A DNA stretch of 64,000 nucleotides from Allostella sp. ATCC 35155 (GTDB lineage Bacteria > Pseudomonadota > Alphaproteobacteria > ATCC43930 > Allostellaceae), in contig AP019701.1 in NCBI GenBank assembly GCA_006738865.1, positions 5,033,974 through 5,097,973 of the forward strand, given 5' to 3'. The notes under the pieces are model-generated. The model ran no database searches and was not told the DNA's origin. It saw only the letters and a program-made list of their open reading frames with translations. Of the stretch, positions 49,344 to 57,756 are shown one piece after another. Both the position numbers and the translations under genes were made by a program. Positions within the stretch are counted from its first letter, which is position 1. Every line of letters starts with the position of its first letter.

Positions 49344-49802
49344 TCACAGACCGGTTGCCGGAGCCTTGACCGGCCACCCCACCTCGTCGACGTCGTGAAC
49401 GGGATCCAGCGCCAGGAGCGCCTGGACATCCGTGAACCGCTGCAGGGCCAGCGCCTCCCGGACCACCTCGGGAACGGCCCCCTCCGTCGGCGCGCCCGCG
49501 GGGGGCGGCTCGACGGCAATCAGCGCCTCGTCGTAGAGGCCTGCCACGAACTGGTCGAGCGCCGGCCGGAGCGCCTCGTCCGCCAGCGCCGCCTCGATCG
49601 CAAGCCGTCGTCCGAGTTCGGCCACCGTGGTCGATCGGACGAGATCCTGCCACAGCACGGCACCGACGCCCTGGAGGCTGTAATAGGTTCCGGACTGGAG
49701 ATTGATGATGACCGCCTCGCCATCGAGGGTCTCGTGCACGATCGGATTGCCGCGTGCGGTCAGCCGGGTGTCATCGGTGAGGTACATCGCATTCCTTGCC
49801 AT
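49344..49802 (-). CDS. PqqD-family protein with a long conserved-looking C-terminal tail
   Basis: A 152-residue protein (147 if ATG 49787 is used; AAGGA lies five bases before it). Residues ~6-95 form a PqqD domain: V-H-E-T-L-D-G-E-A-V-I-I-N-L, S-G-T-Y-Y-S-L-Q-G-V-G, L-W. PqqD is the peptide-recognition fold (RRE) that binds leader peptides in RiPP pathways. After a proline-rich joint (96-108), a tail of about 45 residues includes L-L-A-L-D-P-V-H-D-V-D-E-V-G-W-P. No separate precursor peptide is seen nearby. A TAATAT (-10-like, minus strand 49835-49830) overlaps the smr stop. Confidence 0.82.
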   Translation of the reverse strand: MARNAMYLTDDTRLTARGNPIVHETLDGEAVIINLQSGTYYSLQGVGAVLWQDLVRSTTVAELGRRLAIEAALADEALRPALDQFVAGLYDEALIAVEPPPAGAPTEGAVPEVVREALALQRFTDVQALLALDPVHDVDEVGWPVKAPATGL

Positions 49803-49832
49803 CGAGCAGCCGGGCCAAGCCTGAACCCCATA

Positions 49833-50357
49833 TTAGCGTCGCCGGCGCAGCAGCAGATAGAGGGCGCCGGCACCGCCGTCGCGCGGCTGCGCTTCGGTGA
49901 AGGCCAGGACATGCGGGCGCACCGCCGGCTCGTTCAGCCAGCGCGGAACCATCCGGCGCAGCACCCCGCGCTCGGTGCCGCCCCAATCGCCCCGGCCGGT
50001 GATCACCAGGAGACATCGGCGGCCCTGCGCCACGCCCGCGCGCACGGAGCCGAGCAGCGCGGCATAGGCCTCCGCCTGGGTCAGTCCGTGCAGGTCGAGC
50101 CGCCCGTCGATGGCGATCCTTCCCCGCTTCAGCCGTTCGACGGTGCGGGCATCGACATCAATGGCCGCACCGGAACCGAGCAGGGAAGATCGCGGCGACG
50201 GTTGCGGCCTGGCCTCCGGTCGCGGCAGAGCCGGCGCGCTCGCTTCGACCGCCGGGAGCGTCACCGCAGCGCGGGCGGGGGGCGCTCGTTCGCCCCGACG
50301 GGGCAGTGGGTCGACGTCGGCGACCGCGCGTCGCCACAGGTCACGGTCGCGGACCAT
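49833..50357 (-). CDS. Smr/MutS2-type endonuclease domain protein
   Basis: A 174-residue protein: W-R-R-A-V-A-D-V-D-P-L near the start, a proline-rich linker, then the Smr domain with L-D-L-H-G-L-T-Q near 93-100 and V-I-T-G-R-G near 125. Smr domains bind or nick nucleic acid, in DNA or ribosome-associated RNA processes. Its ATG lies inside the lutC coding region (17-bp overlap). In many alphaproteobacteria smr follows mltA and the Tim44-like gene; here the lut genes lie between. Confidence 0.88.
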   Translation of the reverse strand: MVRDRDLWRRAVADVDPLPRRGERAPPARAAVTLPAVEASAPALPRPEARPQPSPRSSLLGSGAAIDVDARTVERLKRGRIAIDGRLDLHGLTQAEAYAALLGSVRAGVAQGRRCLLVITGRGDWGGTERGVLRRMVPRWLNEPAVRPHVLAFTEAQPRDGGAGALYLLLRRRR

Positions 50358-51084
50358 CGGCGGCGGCTCCGGGCGTGTCGCCGCGACGTTCCACAAGGAC
50401 GATGTGCAGGCGGCGCGGACCATGGGCGCCGAGCTGGATCTTCTGCTCGATATCGCCGGTGCGCGAGGGCCCGGTGATGAAATTGACCGTCCTCGGCATC
50501 CCGCCGCCGCGCCCCGCCTGCTCCGCCCGCAGCCGGAGCCAAGCCTCCTCGTAGGGACCGACCACCTGGTCGGCATAGAGAACGACGATGTGGGTGTCCG
50601 GAAGGAAATTGAGTGTGGTCGGGCGGTGCGCATCGGAAGCGAGCATCAGGGTGCCCGTCTCCGCGATCCCGGCGAAGGCCGGCGTGACCGACACCGGATC
50701 GTCGCCCTGGGAACGTCCGCGATGGATCGCCAGGAGCGGGCGTTCCGACCAGGGAAACGCATCGAGGGCAGGGTCGGGCGACATCACGATCTCGCCCGGC
50801 AGGTTGAGCCCCGCGAGATACTCTGCGACCGCCCCGGGAACCGCCGCAGGGTCCGGCACCCGATCGATCGTCGTGCTCACGGCTTCGGCCATGCGCACGA
50901 AGAGATCGAGCATCTCGGCCGGCGGCAGCGCCGCGCGCGTCGGGATGAGATTCCGGGGATGTTCCGCGATACGACGCTGCAGCGGTTCGGCGGCCGCGCC
51001 CTCCAGCGCGCCGCGACCGAGGGCGCGGCGAATGGCGCCCAGCATCTGGCCGCGACCATCCCCTGCCGGCTTGCGGATCGTCAT
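50341..51084 (-). CDS. lutC: LutC-like LUD-domain protein
   Basis: A 247-residue LUD-domain protein. It carries F-A-G-I-A-E-T-G-T-L and L-P-D-T-H-I-V-V in the second half, the LutC pattern. LutC works with LutA and LutB in an iron-sulfur L-lactate oxidation complex. Its ATG overlaps the lutB stop by 4 nt, and its end overlaps smr by 17 nt. Confidence 0.9.
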   Translation of the reverse strand: MTIRKPAGDGRGQMLGAIRRALGRGALEGAAAEPLQRRIAEHPRNLIPTRAALPPAEMLDLFVRMAEAVSTTIDRVPDPAAVPGAVAEYLAGLNLPGEIVMSPDPALDAFPWSERPLLAIHRGRSQGDDPVSVTPAFAGIAETGTLMLASDAHRPTTLNFLPDTHIVVLYADQVVGPYEEAWLRLRAEQAGRGGGMPRTVNFITGPSRTGDIEQKIQLGAHGPRRLHIVLVERRGDTPGAAADGPRP

Positions 51085-52499
51085 CGCCGACCGCGCTCGG
51101 CCCATTGCGCCTGGAACGTCCGGCCTTCGGGGGCGGGCATGTCGCGCACGCCGGTCCAGCCGCCGGCGAGCGGCAGCGCGCCGAAGCGGCCCTTGCGCCG
51201 TCCGAGTCGGCCCAGGACGCCGGCCGCCAGCCGCGCGACCGCGCCGTAGAGGGCCGGGCGGGCGGCAAGGAATGCCCATGCCCCGAGGCCCCATCGCGCC
51301 GTGGCCGGTCCCAGCCCGCGCTCGACCTGCCGCTCGCGCCAGTGGCGCATCATCTTGGGCAGCGGGATCTTCATCGGACAGACGCTCTCGCAACGGCCGC
51401 AGAAGGTCGAGGCATTGGGCAGATGGCCGGCTTCGTCGATCCCGATCAGTCCCGGTGTCAGCACGGCCCCCATCGGGCCGGGATAGACCCAGCCATAGGC
51501 GTGGCCGCCGACCGCCGAATAGACCGGGCAGTGGTTCATGCAGGCCGAGCAGCGGATGCAGCGCAGCATCTCGTGGAACTCGGTCCCGAGCATGGCGCTG
51601 CGGCCGTTGTCGAGGAGGACGACGTGATACGCCTCCGGACCGTCGAGATCGCCCGGCCGGCGCGGACCGGTGGATACCGTGGTGTAGGAGGAGAACTCCT
51701 GTCCGGTCGCCGAACGTGCCAGGAGACGCAGGATCGTCGACACGTCCTCCAGCGTCGGCACCACCTTCTCGAGGCTCGCCAGCACGATGTGAACCTTGGG
51801 CAGGGTCTGCGTCAGGTCGCCGTTGCCCTCGTTCGTGACGATGATCGAGGAGCCGGTTTCGGCAATGAGGAAGTTCGCACCGGTGATGCCGACATCGGCC
51901 GCCAGGAACTTCGACCGCAGGATGGTGCGCGCCTCGTCGCAAAGTTCGCGCGCCTCGTTCAGGGACCGGTCCGGCGGCAGGTCGGTATGGCTGCGCCGGA
52001 AGGTTTCCTCGACGTCGGACTGGTTGAGGTGGACCGCCGGGGCGATGATGTGGCTGGGTGGCTCCTTGCGGAGCTGGATGATGTATTCGCCGAGGTCCGT
52101 CTCGACCGGCTCGATCCCGTTCTCCTCGAGGTAGTCGTTGAGCGCGATCTCCTCCGCGATCATCGACTTGCCCTTGGTCACCGAGCGGGCGCCGGCGTCG
52201 CGACAGATACCGAGAATGGTCTCCCGTGCCTCGGCCGCCGTCCGGCACCAGTGCACCTGTCCGCCGCTCTCTACGACCTTCTCCTCGTACCGTTCGAGGT
52301 ACCAGTCGAGATGCGCCAGCGTATGGTTCTTGATGTCCCGCGCGATGTCCCGCAGCTGCTCGAACTCGGGCAGCGCGGCGGCGGCCACGCGCCGACGCTC
52401 CTGGAAGCCGTGGCGCAGGTTCTCCATCGCGCGCTGCAGCCTGGGGTCGTGCAGCGCGCGCTGGGCATTGTCCTTGAAGGCGTGGGAAGTCGACTGCAT
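51081..52499 (-). CDS. lutB: LutB-like iron-sulfur protein of lactate utilisation
   Basis: A 472-residue protein. An N-terminal LUD domain contains the G-A-R-S-V-T-K-G-K-S near 107, and the C-terminal half holds two ferredoxin-type [4Fe-4S] motifs: C-I-R-C-S-A-C-M-N-H-C-P and, about 50 residues later, C-G-R-C-E-S-V-C-P. LutB passes electrons from lactate within the LutABC complex. It starts five bases after lutA. Confidence 0.93.
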   Translation of the reverse strand: MQSTSHAFKDNAQRALHDPRLQRAMENLRHGFQERRRVAAAALPEFEQLRDIARDIKNHTLAHLDWYLERYEEKVVESGGQVHWCRTAAEARETILGICRDAGARSVTKGKSMIAEEIALNDYLEENGIEPVETDLGEYIIQLRKEPPSHIIAPAVHLNQSDVEETFRRSHTDLPPDRSLNEARELCDEARTILRSKFLAADVGITGANFLIAETGSSIIVTNEGNGDLTQTLPKVHIVLASLEKVVPTLEDVSTILRLLARSATGQEFSSYTTVSTGPRRPGDLDGPEAYHVVLLDNGRSAMLGTEFHEMLRCIRCSACMNHCPVYSAVGGHAYGWVYPGPMGAVLTPGLIGIDEAGHLPNASTFCGRCESVCPMKIPLPKMMRHWRERQVERGLGPATARWGLGAWAFLAARPALYGAVARLAAGVLGRLGRRKGRFGALPLAGGWTGVRDMPAPEGRTFQAQWAERGRR

Positions 52500-52504
52500 C
52501 GGCC

Positions 52505-53284
52505 TCAGCTCCGGTCCGCGGCGCCGATCGGCGGCCGGTCGGCCATGTCGGCCAGAACCTCCGCCACATGGCGGACGGCGACCGGCACACCAAGGCGGGA
52601 CAGCTTGCCCGACATGTTGAGCAGGCAACCCATGTCACCGGCGAGGAGGGTGCCCGCGCCGGTGCGGCGGATGTCCTCCGCCTTGTCCGTGACCATACGG
52701 TCGGAGATCGCCGGATACTTGACGCAAAACGTCCCGCCGAACCCGCAGCACGTCTCCGCCCCCGGCAGCTCCGCGATCGTCAGGCCCTCGACCGACCGCA
52801 GGAGCTGGCGGGGCTGCTGCTTGACGCCGAGCTCGCGCAGACCGGAGCAGGAGTCGTGGTACGTCACGGCACCGTCGAAGCGCGCATCGACGCGGCGCAT
52901 GCCGCGCACATCGACCAGGAAGGAGACCAGCTCATGGCTGCGCTTGGCCAGATGCTGCGCGGCGAGTGCCATGTCGGGTTCGTCGGCGAAGAGCTCCGGA
53001 TAGTGCTCGTGCAGCATCCCGCCGCAGGATCCCGAAGGCGCCACGACATAGTCGACGTCCGCGAAGGCGGCGATCACCTGGCGCGCGACGCGCTTGGCGC
53101 GCGCGCGGTCGCCGGAATTGTAGGCCGGCTGGCCGCAGCAGCTCTGCGGTGGCACCACGACCGAGCAACCGGCAGCCTCCAGCAGCTTGACGGCGGCAAA
53201 GCCGACCGTCGGGCGGAACAGGTCGACCAGACAGGTGACGAGAAGGCCGACCCGGCAGGAGGCGGCGTTGGCGGGTGTTTCCAT
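52505..53284 (-). CDS. lutA: LutA-like CCG-motif protein of lactate utilisation
   Basis: A 259-residue protein with two CCG domains: C-L-V-D-L-F-R-P then C-C-G-Q-P-A-Y-N-S-G-D in the first half, and H-D-S-C-S-G-L-R with C-C-G-F-G-G-T-F-C in the second. These bind iron-sulfur clusters, as in the glycolate/lactate and heterodisulfide reductase families. ATG 53284 is the first methionine at the conserved start. It is the first gene of lutABC here; no GntR-type regulator is beside it. Confidence 0.93.
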   Translation of the reverse strand: METPANAASCRVGLLVTCLVDLFRPTVGFAAVKLLEAAGCSVVVPPQSCCGQPAYNSGDRARAKRVARQVIAAFADVDYVVAPSGSCGGMLHEHYPELFADEPDMALAAQHLAKRSHELVSFLVDVRGMRRVDARFDGAVTYHDSCSGLRELGVKQQPRQLLRSVEGLTIAELPGAETCCGFGGTFCVKYPAISDRMVTDKAEDIRRTGAGTLLAGDMGCLLNMSGKLSRLGVPVAVRHVAEVLADMADRPPIGAADRS

Positions 53285-53347
53285 TGGCTGCGGAGAATGG
53301 GCGCGGTGACCGCACGGGTCAACGGGCGCCCGAGACACCGGGCGGCA

Positions 53348-54580
53348 TCAGCGCGCGTTCGACGGCCGGACGTCATTGGGGCGGACGCCCTTGGGGAGGA
53401 GCAGCCAGTAGCCGCCCCGCGACTTCATCCGGCCGGCGCGTTCCGCCGCCTCGGTCCCGAAGCCCCAGAAGACGTCGCCGCGGACCGGCCCGCGGATGGC
53501 GCCGCCGGTATCCTGCGCCACCATGAGGCGACGCACCCGCGCGCTCGCATCGAGCGGATCTTCGGCGTCCAGCCAGACCGGCACCCCGTAGGGCACGAAG
53601 CCGGGATCGACCGCGAGGCTGCGCCCGGGCGTCAGCGCCACGCCCTGGGCGCCGATGGGGCCGTCGCCCTTCAGTTCCCGGAAGAAGACGTAGGAGGGGT
53701 TCTCCTGCATCAGGCGCCGGCCTTCGGCCGGATGAGCAGCCAGCCACGCCCGGATCGACGGCATGCTGACCTGCTCGCGCGGGATCTCGCCGCGATCGGC
53801 CAGGAGCCTGCCGATCGGCACATAGGGGTGCCCGTTCTGCCCGGCATAGCCCACACGGAACACCGTGCCGTCGGCGAGCCGCACGCGGCCCGACCCCTGG
53901 ATCTGCAGGAAGAAGGCATCGACGGCATCGTCGACCCAGAGCATTTCGAGGCCCCGTCCCGCCAGGGCGCCGGCCTCGATTTCGGCCCGATCGGCATAGG
54001 GCCGTAGCCGGCCACCTTCCAGCCGCCCCGCGATGCGCTGGCCGCGCAGCGCCGGGCGGAACTGCCCAAGATCGACTTCGACGAGATCGGGCGGGCGGCG
54101 CAGCAGCGGCACGGCGTAGCGGCCGCCACGGGCGCGGGCGCCCGACAGCAGCGGTTCATAGTAGCCGGTGAAGAGCCCGTCCGGATTCTCTCCGTCGAGG
54201 GCCCGCCAGGGTTGGAATCGGCTCTCGAAGAACTGCCGCGCGGCGGCGTCGCCGGCGGGAACCTGCGCCGCGGCCGAGCAGATCGCGCGCCAGTCCCCAA
54301 CACGCCCGGCCAATCCGTCCGGGCCGAGGGCGCGTTCGGGGCTGCCCGACGGCAGCCGCTCGCATGATCGGCGCAAGGCCGGCAGTGCCGCCGCCTGCGC
54401 ATCGCCGGTCCAGCCCGGAAGATCCGGGAACCGGGCCGGCACAAGCCGCAGAACGGCCGGCGCCGTCGGTTCCGGCGTGGTCGGGGCCGGCGACGGACCA
54501 GAAGCTCGGTCGGCCGCACACGCCGCGATGCCGAGCAGGACTGCGAGGGCCGCGATGCCCCGCAGCAGCGTTCCCGTCAC
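53348..54580 (-). CDS. mltA: membrane-bound lytic murein transglycosylase A
   Basis: A 410-residue lipoprotein: leader with lipobox G-I-A-A-C (C21), then a disordered proline-rich stretch, the MltA domain with F-T-G-Y-Y-E-P near 140, and a 3D domain with V-A-Q-D-T-G-G-A-I-R-G near 360, whose aspartates form the active site. It cuts peptidoglycan glycan strands. GTG 54580 fits the signal sequence and lies 6 bp after the Tim44-like gene. Confidence 0.95.
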   Translation of the reverse strand: MTGTLLRGIAALAVLLGIAACAADRASGPSPAPTTPEPTAPAVLRLVPARFPDLPGWTGDAQAAALPALRRSCERLPSGSPERALGPDGLAGRVGDWRAICSAAAQVPAGDAAARQFFESRFQPWRALDGENPDGLFTGYYEPLLSGARARGGRYAVPLLRRPPDLVEVDLGQFRPALRGQRIAGRLEGGRLRPYADRAEIEAGALAGRGLEMLWVDDAVDAFFLQIQGSGRVRLADGTVFRVGYAGQNGHPYVPIGRLLADRGEIPREQVSMPSIRAWLAAHPAEGRRLMQENPSYVFFRELKGDGPIGAQGVALTPGRSLAVDPGFVPYGVPVWLDAEDPLDASARVRRLMVAQDTGGAIRGPVRGDVFWGFGTEAAERAGRMKSRGGYWLLLPKGVRPNDVRPSNAR

Positions 54581-54586
54581 CGTGCG

Positions 54587-55288
54587 CTACTGCGGCGTCG
54601 CGGTCGCGACGAGCAGCCAGTTGGGGTCGGGCGAGCGCGTGTCGCGCGCGAACGTCCAGAGATCGACGAGTTCCATCGTCTGTCCGGGCTCGCCCTCGAT
54701 CACCTTGCCCTCGCCATCGCGAACGACGTTGATCTGATCGGACACGAAGCGAACGGTGACGAAGGCCGTGCGACCTTCCATGTGCGCCTCGTGGAGATCG
54801 ACGCTCCTGACCGCGACGATGGTCGTCTCGAGCGTATGCCGCTGCTGTTCGCGCTCGCGGATCGCATCGGAGAAGCGCGTGAAGACGGCGTCGTTCAGAA
54901 GCGGCCGCAATGCGCCGGCGTCGCCTTCGGCGAAGGCGCCGACGATCATCTCGAAGGCGCCCTGTGCACCCTGGATGAAGCCGTCCGGGTCGAAGGACGG
55001 ATCGGCCGCCCGGATTTCGACGACTCCCGCAGCGGGACTGTTCGGCACGGTTTCGCGCGGCGCGCCGATATCGCCCCGCGTGGGAGTTTCCTCCGCGCGG
55101 TCGTTGCGCGTCGGCAGCGGTACGACCTTCTCGTCGTCCGTTTCTGCCGGGCGACGATTGCCGAAGATGCTTCGTGGCGGCTTCTCGGTGCCCGTCCGGC
55201 GGCCAAGGACGCTCCGCAGCCGCAGCACCAGAAACGCTGCGATCATCGCAAACAGGATGATATCGAAGAGCTGAAAGCCGCCGTTCAT
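54587..55288 (-). CDS. Tim44/TimA-like inner-membrane protein
   Basis: A 233-residue protein with one N-terminal membrane segment (I-I-L-F-A-M-I-A-A-F-L-V-L near 9-21), an acidic and basic linker, and a C-terminal Tim44-like domain from about residue 95 (F-I-Q-G-A-Q-G-A-F-E-M-I-V). It is the alphaproteobacterial relative of mitochondrial Tim44. It is divergent from fxsA and just upstream of mltA, a conserved arrangement. GAGG about nine bases upstream supports ATG 55288. Confidence 0.92.
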   Translation of the reverse strand: MNGGFQLFDIILFAMIAAFLVLRLRSVLGRRTGTEKPPRSIFGNRRPAETDDEKVVPLPTRNDRAEETPTRGDIGAPRETVPNSPAAGVVEIRAADPSFDPDGFIQGAQGAFEMIVGAFAEGDAGALRPLLNDAVFTRFSDAIREREQQRHTLETTIVAVRSVDLHEAHMEGRTAFVTVRFVSDQINVVRDGEGKVIEGEPGQTMELVDLWTFARDTRSPDPNWLLVATATPQ

Positions 55289-55343
55289 CGACCCCGCCTC
55301 GGGCAACCCGGATACCGTGCCTCCGGGCTCCGCACCCAATGGC

Positions 55344-55371
55344 TTGCGCACGGCCCGATCCCGTGTAGATA
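55344..55371 (+). promoter_or_regulatory. possible promoter of fxsA
   Basis: TTGCGC (55344-55349) is followed after 16 bases by TAGATA (55366-55371) in the 108-bp divergent gap between the Tim44-like gene and fxsA; the start would be near 55378, about 19 nt before the fxsA ATG. The -35 is a weak match. Confidence 0.35.
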
Positions 55372-55396
55372 GGACCATGCCTTCCGGTAAGCAAGC

Positions 55397-55921
55397 ATGA
55401 GAGCCGCCCTTCCGTTCCTTCTCCTGTCCGTTCCGCTGGTCGAAATCGCCCTTTTCGTGATCGTCGGCGACATGATCGGACTATGGGGGACGCTGGCTGC
55501 GACGGTCGTGGCGGCAGTCGTCGGCCTCGCAATGATACGGAGCCAGGGCGTGGCCGCGGTGCAGAGGCTGCGTCCTGGAGCCGTCTCCGGCGAGGCCATC
55601 CCCCTGGCGACGATCGTGCGCGGTGCCGCGATCGTCATGGCAGGCATGCTGCTCCTGGTACCGGGTTTCCTGACCGACTTCCTCGGGCTGTCGCTGCTTC
55701 TGCCGCCCGTCCGACGCCGGCTGGGCGAAGCCATCCGCCGGCGGGTGCAGCCGGCCGGATCGAGTTCGGCAGGCTATGGCGCCGGCTTCGCGGGCGGCCC
55801 GATCATCGACAGCGAGGCCGTCGTGGTGCCCGATGAACCCCCGGCGCGCGACGGGCCGGACCGGCCCGGCCTGAATGGACCGCGCCGCGCGGAAGACACA
55901 CGTCCCGAAGACACCCACTGA
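55397..55921 (+). CDS. fxsA: FxsA family membrane protein
   Basis: A 174-residue protein with hydrophobic segments at about 5-24, 27-48 and 70-100. The pattern P-L-V-E-I-A-L-F near 13 and V-P-G-F-L-T-D-F-L-G near 87 are FxsA hallmarks. The last ~50 residues are a polar tail. In E. coli overproduction of FxsA relieves phage exclusion; the normal role is unknown. The location between the Tim44-like gene and secB is conserved in alphaproteobacteria. Confidence 0.93.
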   Translation: MRAALPFLLLSVPLVEIALFVIVGDMIGLWGTLAATVVAAVVGLAMIRSQGVAAVQRLRPGAVSGEAIPLATIVRGAAIVMAGMLLLVPGFLTDFLGLSLLLPPVRRRLGEAIRRRVQPAGSSSAGYGAGFAGGPIIDSEAVVVPDEPPARDGPDRPGLNGPRRAEDTRPEDTH

Positions 55922-55938
55922 GCGATGCGAGTAAACCC

Positions 55939-56484
55939 ATGATCCTGGTTCGTCACGGCCAGTCGGAATTCAACGCGGCGTTTTCGGTGACGCGGGTCGA
56001 TCCGGGCATCCCCGACCCGCGGCTTACGGATGAGGGTCGCCGACAGGCGGCCGAGGCCGGCCAGGCTCTCACCGGTGATCCGATCCGCATGCTGGTCGCC
56101 AGCCCCTATACTCGCGCGATCGAGACGGCGGAGATCATCGCGGGCGTCCTGGGGATGTCTTTCACGATCGATCCGATCGTCGGCGAGCGGGCTGCCTATG
56201 CATGCGACGTCGGCTCGATGACGAGCATCCTACGTTCGCGCTGGCCCCACCTCGCCCTCGACCATCTGGACGAACGCTGGTGGCCGGAGATGGAGGAGCC
56301 GGAGCATGCGCTGCTCAGGCGGTGCGCCCACTTCCGGTCGACGATGGCCGCCCGCGACGATTGGCAGCACGTCGCCGTCGTGACCCATTGGGGCTTCATC
56401 CGCGGGCTGACCGGAAAGCGCGTCGGCAACGGCGCCATCGTCCGCTTCGATCCCACCGCGCCCGAGCCGACCGAGTTCGAATGA
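55939..56484 (+). CDS. histidine phosphatase (phosphoglycerate mutase-like) family protein
   Basis: A 181-residue protein. The phosphohistidine motif R-H-G-Q is at 5-8, S-P-Y-T-R-A follows at about 55-60, and the second histidine is in T-H-W-G-F near 150. It is likely a small-molecule or phosphoprotein phosphatase. It lies between fxsA and secB, which is unusual: most relatives have them adjacent. The start ATG 55939 lacks a strong ribosome site. Confidence 0.88.
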   Translation: MILVRHGQSEFNAAFSVTRVDPGIPDPRLTDEGRRQAAEAGQALTGDPIRMLVASPYTRAIETAEIIAGVLGMSFTIDPIVGERAAYACDVGSMTSILRSRWPHLALDHLDERWWPEMEEPEHALLRRCAHFRSTMAARDDWQHVAVVTHWGFIRGLTGKRVGNGAIVRFDPTAPEPTEFE

Positions 56485-56550
56485 CCGCTGCCGGCTTGGC
56501 CCGGTACGACGATCCGTGCTAGTGCGCGCCCCTCGCACCCCCGAGGAATC

Positions 56551-57039
56551 ATGACCGACCAGAATCCCGCTCCGGCCGCCCAGGGCGCCCCCGTCGCCAT
56601 CAACGCCCAGTACATCCGCGATCTGTCGTTCGAGAATCCGAACGCACCACAGATCATGGCCGAAATGCGCGAGCCGCCGCAGATCGAAGTCAAGGTCGAC
56701 GTGAAAGTGCGCAGCTTGGCCGAAGCCGTGTTCGAGGTCGTGCTGTCGATCGCGGCCAGCGCGACGATCAACGACAAGAACGCCTTCGTCGTCGAACTCG
56801 AGTACGGAGCGGTGGTGACGCTCGGTGCCGAACTGCCGCAGGAACATTATGGCGCGGTTCTGCTGATCGAGATCCCGCGGATGCTGTTCCCGTTCGCCCG
56901 CCAGATCATCGGCGATGCGACGCGCGAGGGCGGCTTCCCGCCGCTGCTGCTCAACCCGATCGACTTCGCCGACCTCTATCGTCGTCAGCAGGAAGCCCAG
57001 CAGCAGGCCGGGCCCGGCAACGGCAGCGCGCTCGCCTGA
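56551..57039 (+). CDS. secB: protein-export chaperone SecB
   Basis: A 162-residue SecB. The core shows I-N-A-Q-Y-I-R-D-L-S-F-E-N-P-N-A-P near 20-36 and L-E-Y-G-A-V-V-T-L near 85, and the conserved P-P-L-L-L-N-P-I-D-F-A-D-L-Y ends the fold. It keeps preproteins unfolded and hands them to SecA. The short Gln-rich C-terminus is typical. It converges with dnaQ. Confidence 0.97.
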   Translation: MTDQNPAPAAQGAPVAINAQYIRDLSFENPNAPQIMAEMREPPQIEVKVDVKVRSLAEAVFEVVLSIAASATINDKNAFVVELEYGAVVTLGAELPQEHYGAVLLIEIPRMLFPFARQIIGDATREGGFPPLLLNPIDFADLYRRQQEAQQQAGPGNGSALA

Positions 57040-57078
57040 GCGCCGGTTCGGGCGACCGCCGTCGAGGCGCGCCCGTTC

Positions 57079-57756
57079 TCATCGGTTCCAGATCGCGCCC
57101 TTGATCTTGGCGAGGAACGCGGCGTGCGCCGCCGATTCCACCGCCGAGGGCGCGTGTGGGCGTGGCGCGCGCGCAATGCGCACCATGGTGGTGCGCCGTT
57201 CGACGACGATGCTACTGGTTTCCGTCGTCAGACCGAGGCCCTTCTGGCGGCCGCCGGTCAGCTCGAGATAGACCTCGGCCAGGAGTTCGGCATCCAGGCG
57301 GGCGCCGTGCCGGACGCGGGCGCTGGTGTCGATGCCGAAACGTCGGCACAGGGCATCGAGGCTGGCCTGCGCCCCCGGAAATCGACGGCGCGCCATCATG
57401 AGCGTGTCGATCGCCCGGGCGGACGGAATCGGAGCCGCGCCGATCCGGGCAAGCTCCGCGTTCACGAAGCGGAGGTCGAACTCGGCATTGTGGATGACGA
57501 GCGGGTCGTCGGCGATGAAGGCCAGGAAATCGGCGCAGATCTCGGCAAAGACAGGGGCGCCGACGAGATCGGCGTCGGAGATGCCGTGCACGGCATAGGC
57601 TTCCGGATCGACCAGCCGTTCGGGATTGATGCGCGAGACGTACTCCGCGCCCGTGCGGATGCCGTTGTGCAGTTCGAGGCAAGCGATCTCGATCAGCCGG
57701 TGGCCGTCGCGGGGGTCGAGGCCGGTCGTTTCGGTGTCGAGAACGATTTCACGCAA
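57079..57756 (-). CDS. dnaQ: DNA polymerase III epsilon subunit (3'-5' exonuclease)
   Basis: A 225-residue DEDDh exonuclease: ExoI D-T-E-T-T-G-L-D (D7, E9), ExoII H-N-A-E-F-D, and ExoIII H-G-A-R-L-D-A. The last ~40 residues include the region expected to bind the polymerase alpha subunit. TTG 57756 is chosen because GGAG lies eight bases upstream and the ORF upstream is coaE coding. The start overlaps the coaE end by 8 nt. Confidence 0.95.
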   Translation of the reverse strand: MREIVLDTETTGLDPRDGHRLIEIACLELHNGIRTGAEYVSRINPERLVDPEAYAVHGISDADLVGAPVFAEICADFLAFIADDPLVIHNAEFDLRFVNAELARIGAAPIPSARAIDTLMMARRRFPGAQASLDALCRRFGIDTSARVRHGARLDAELLAEVYLELTGGRQKGLGLTTETSSIVVERRTTMVRIARAPRPHAPSAVESAAHAAFLAKIKGAIWNR

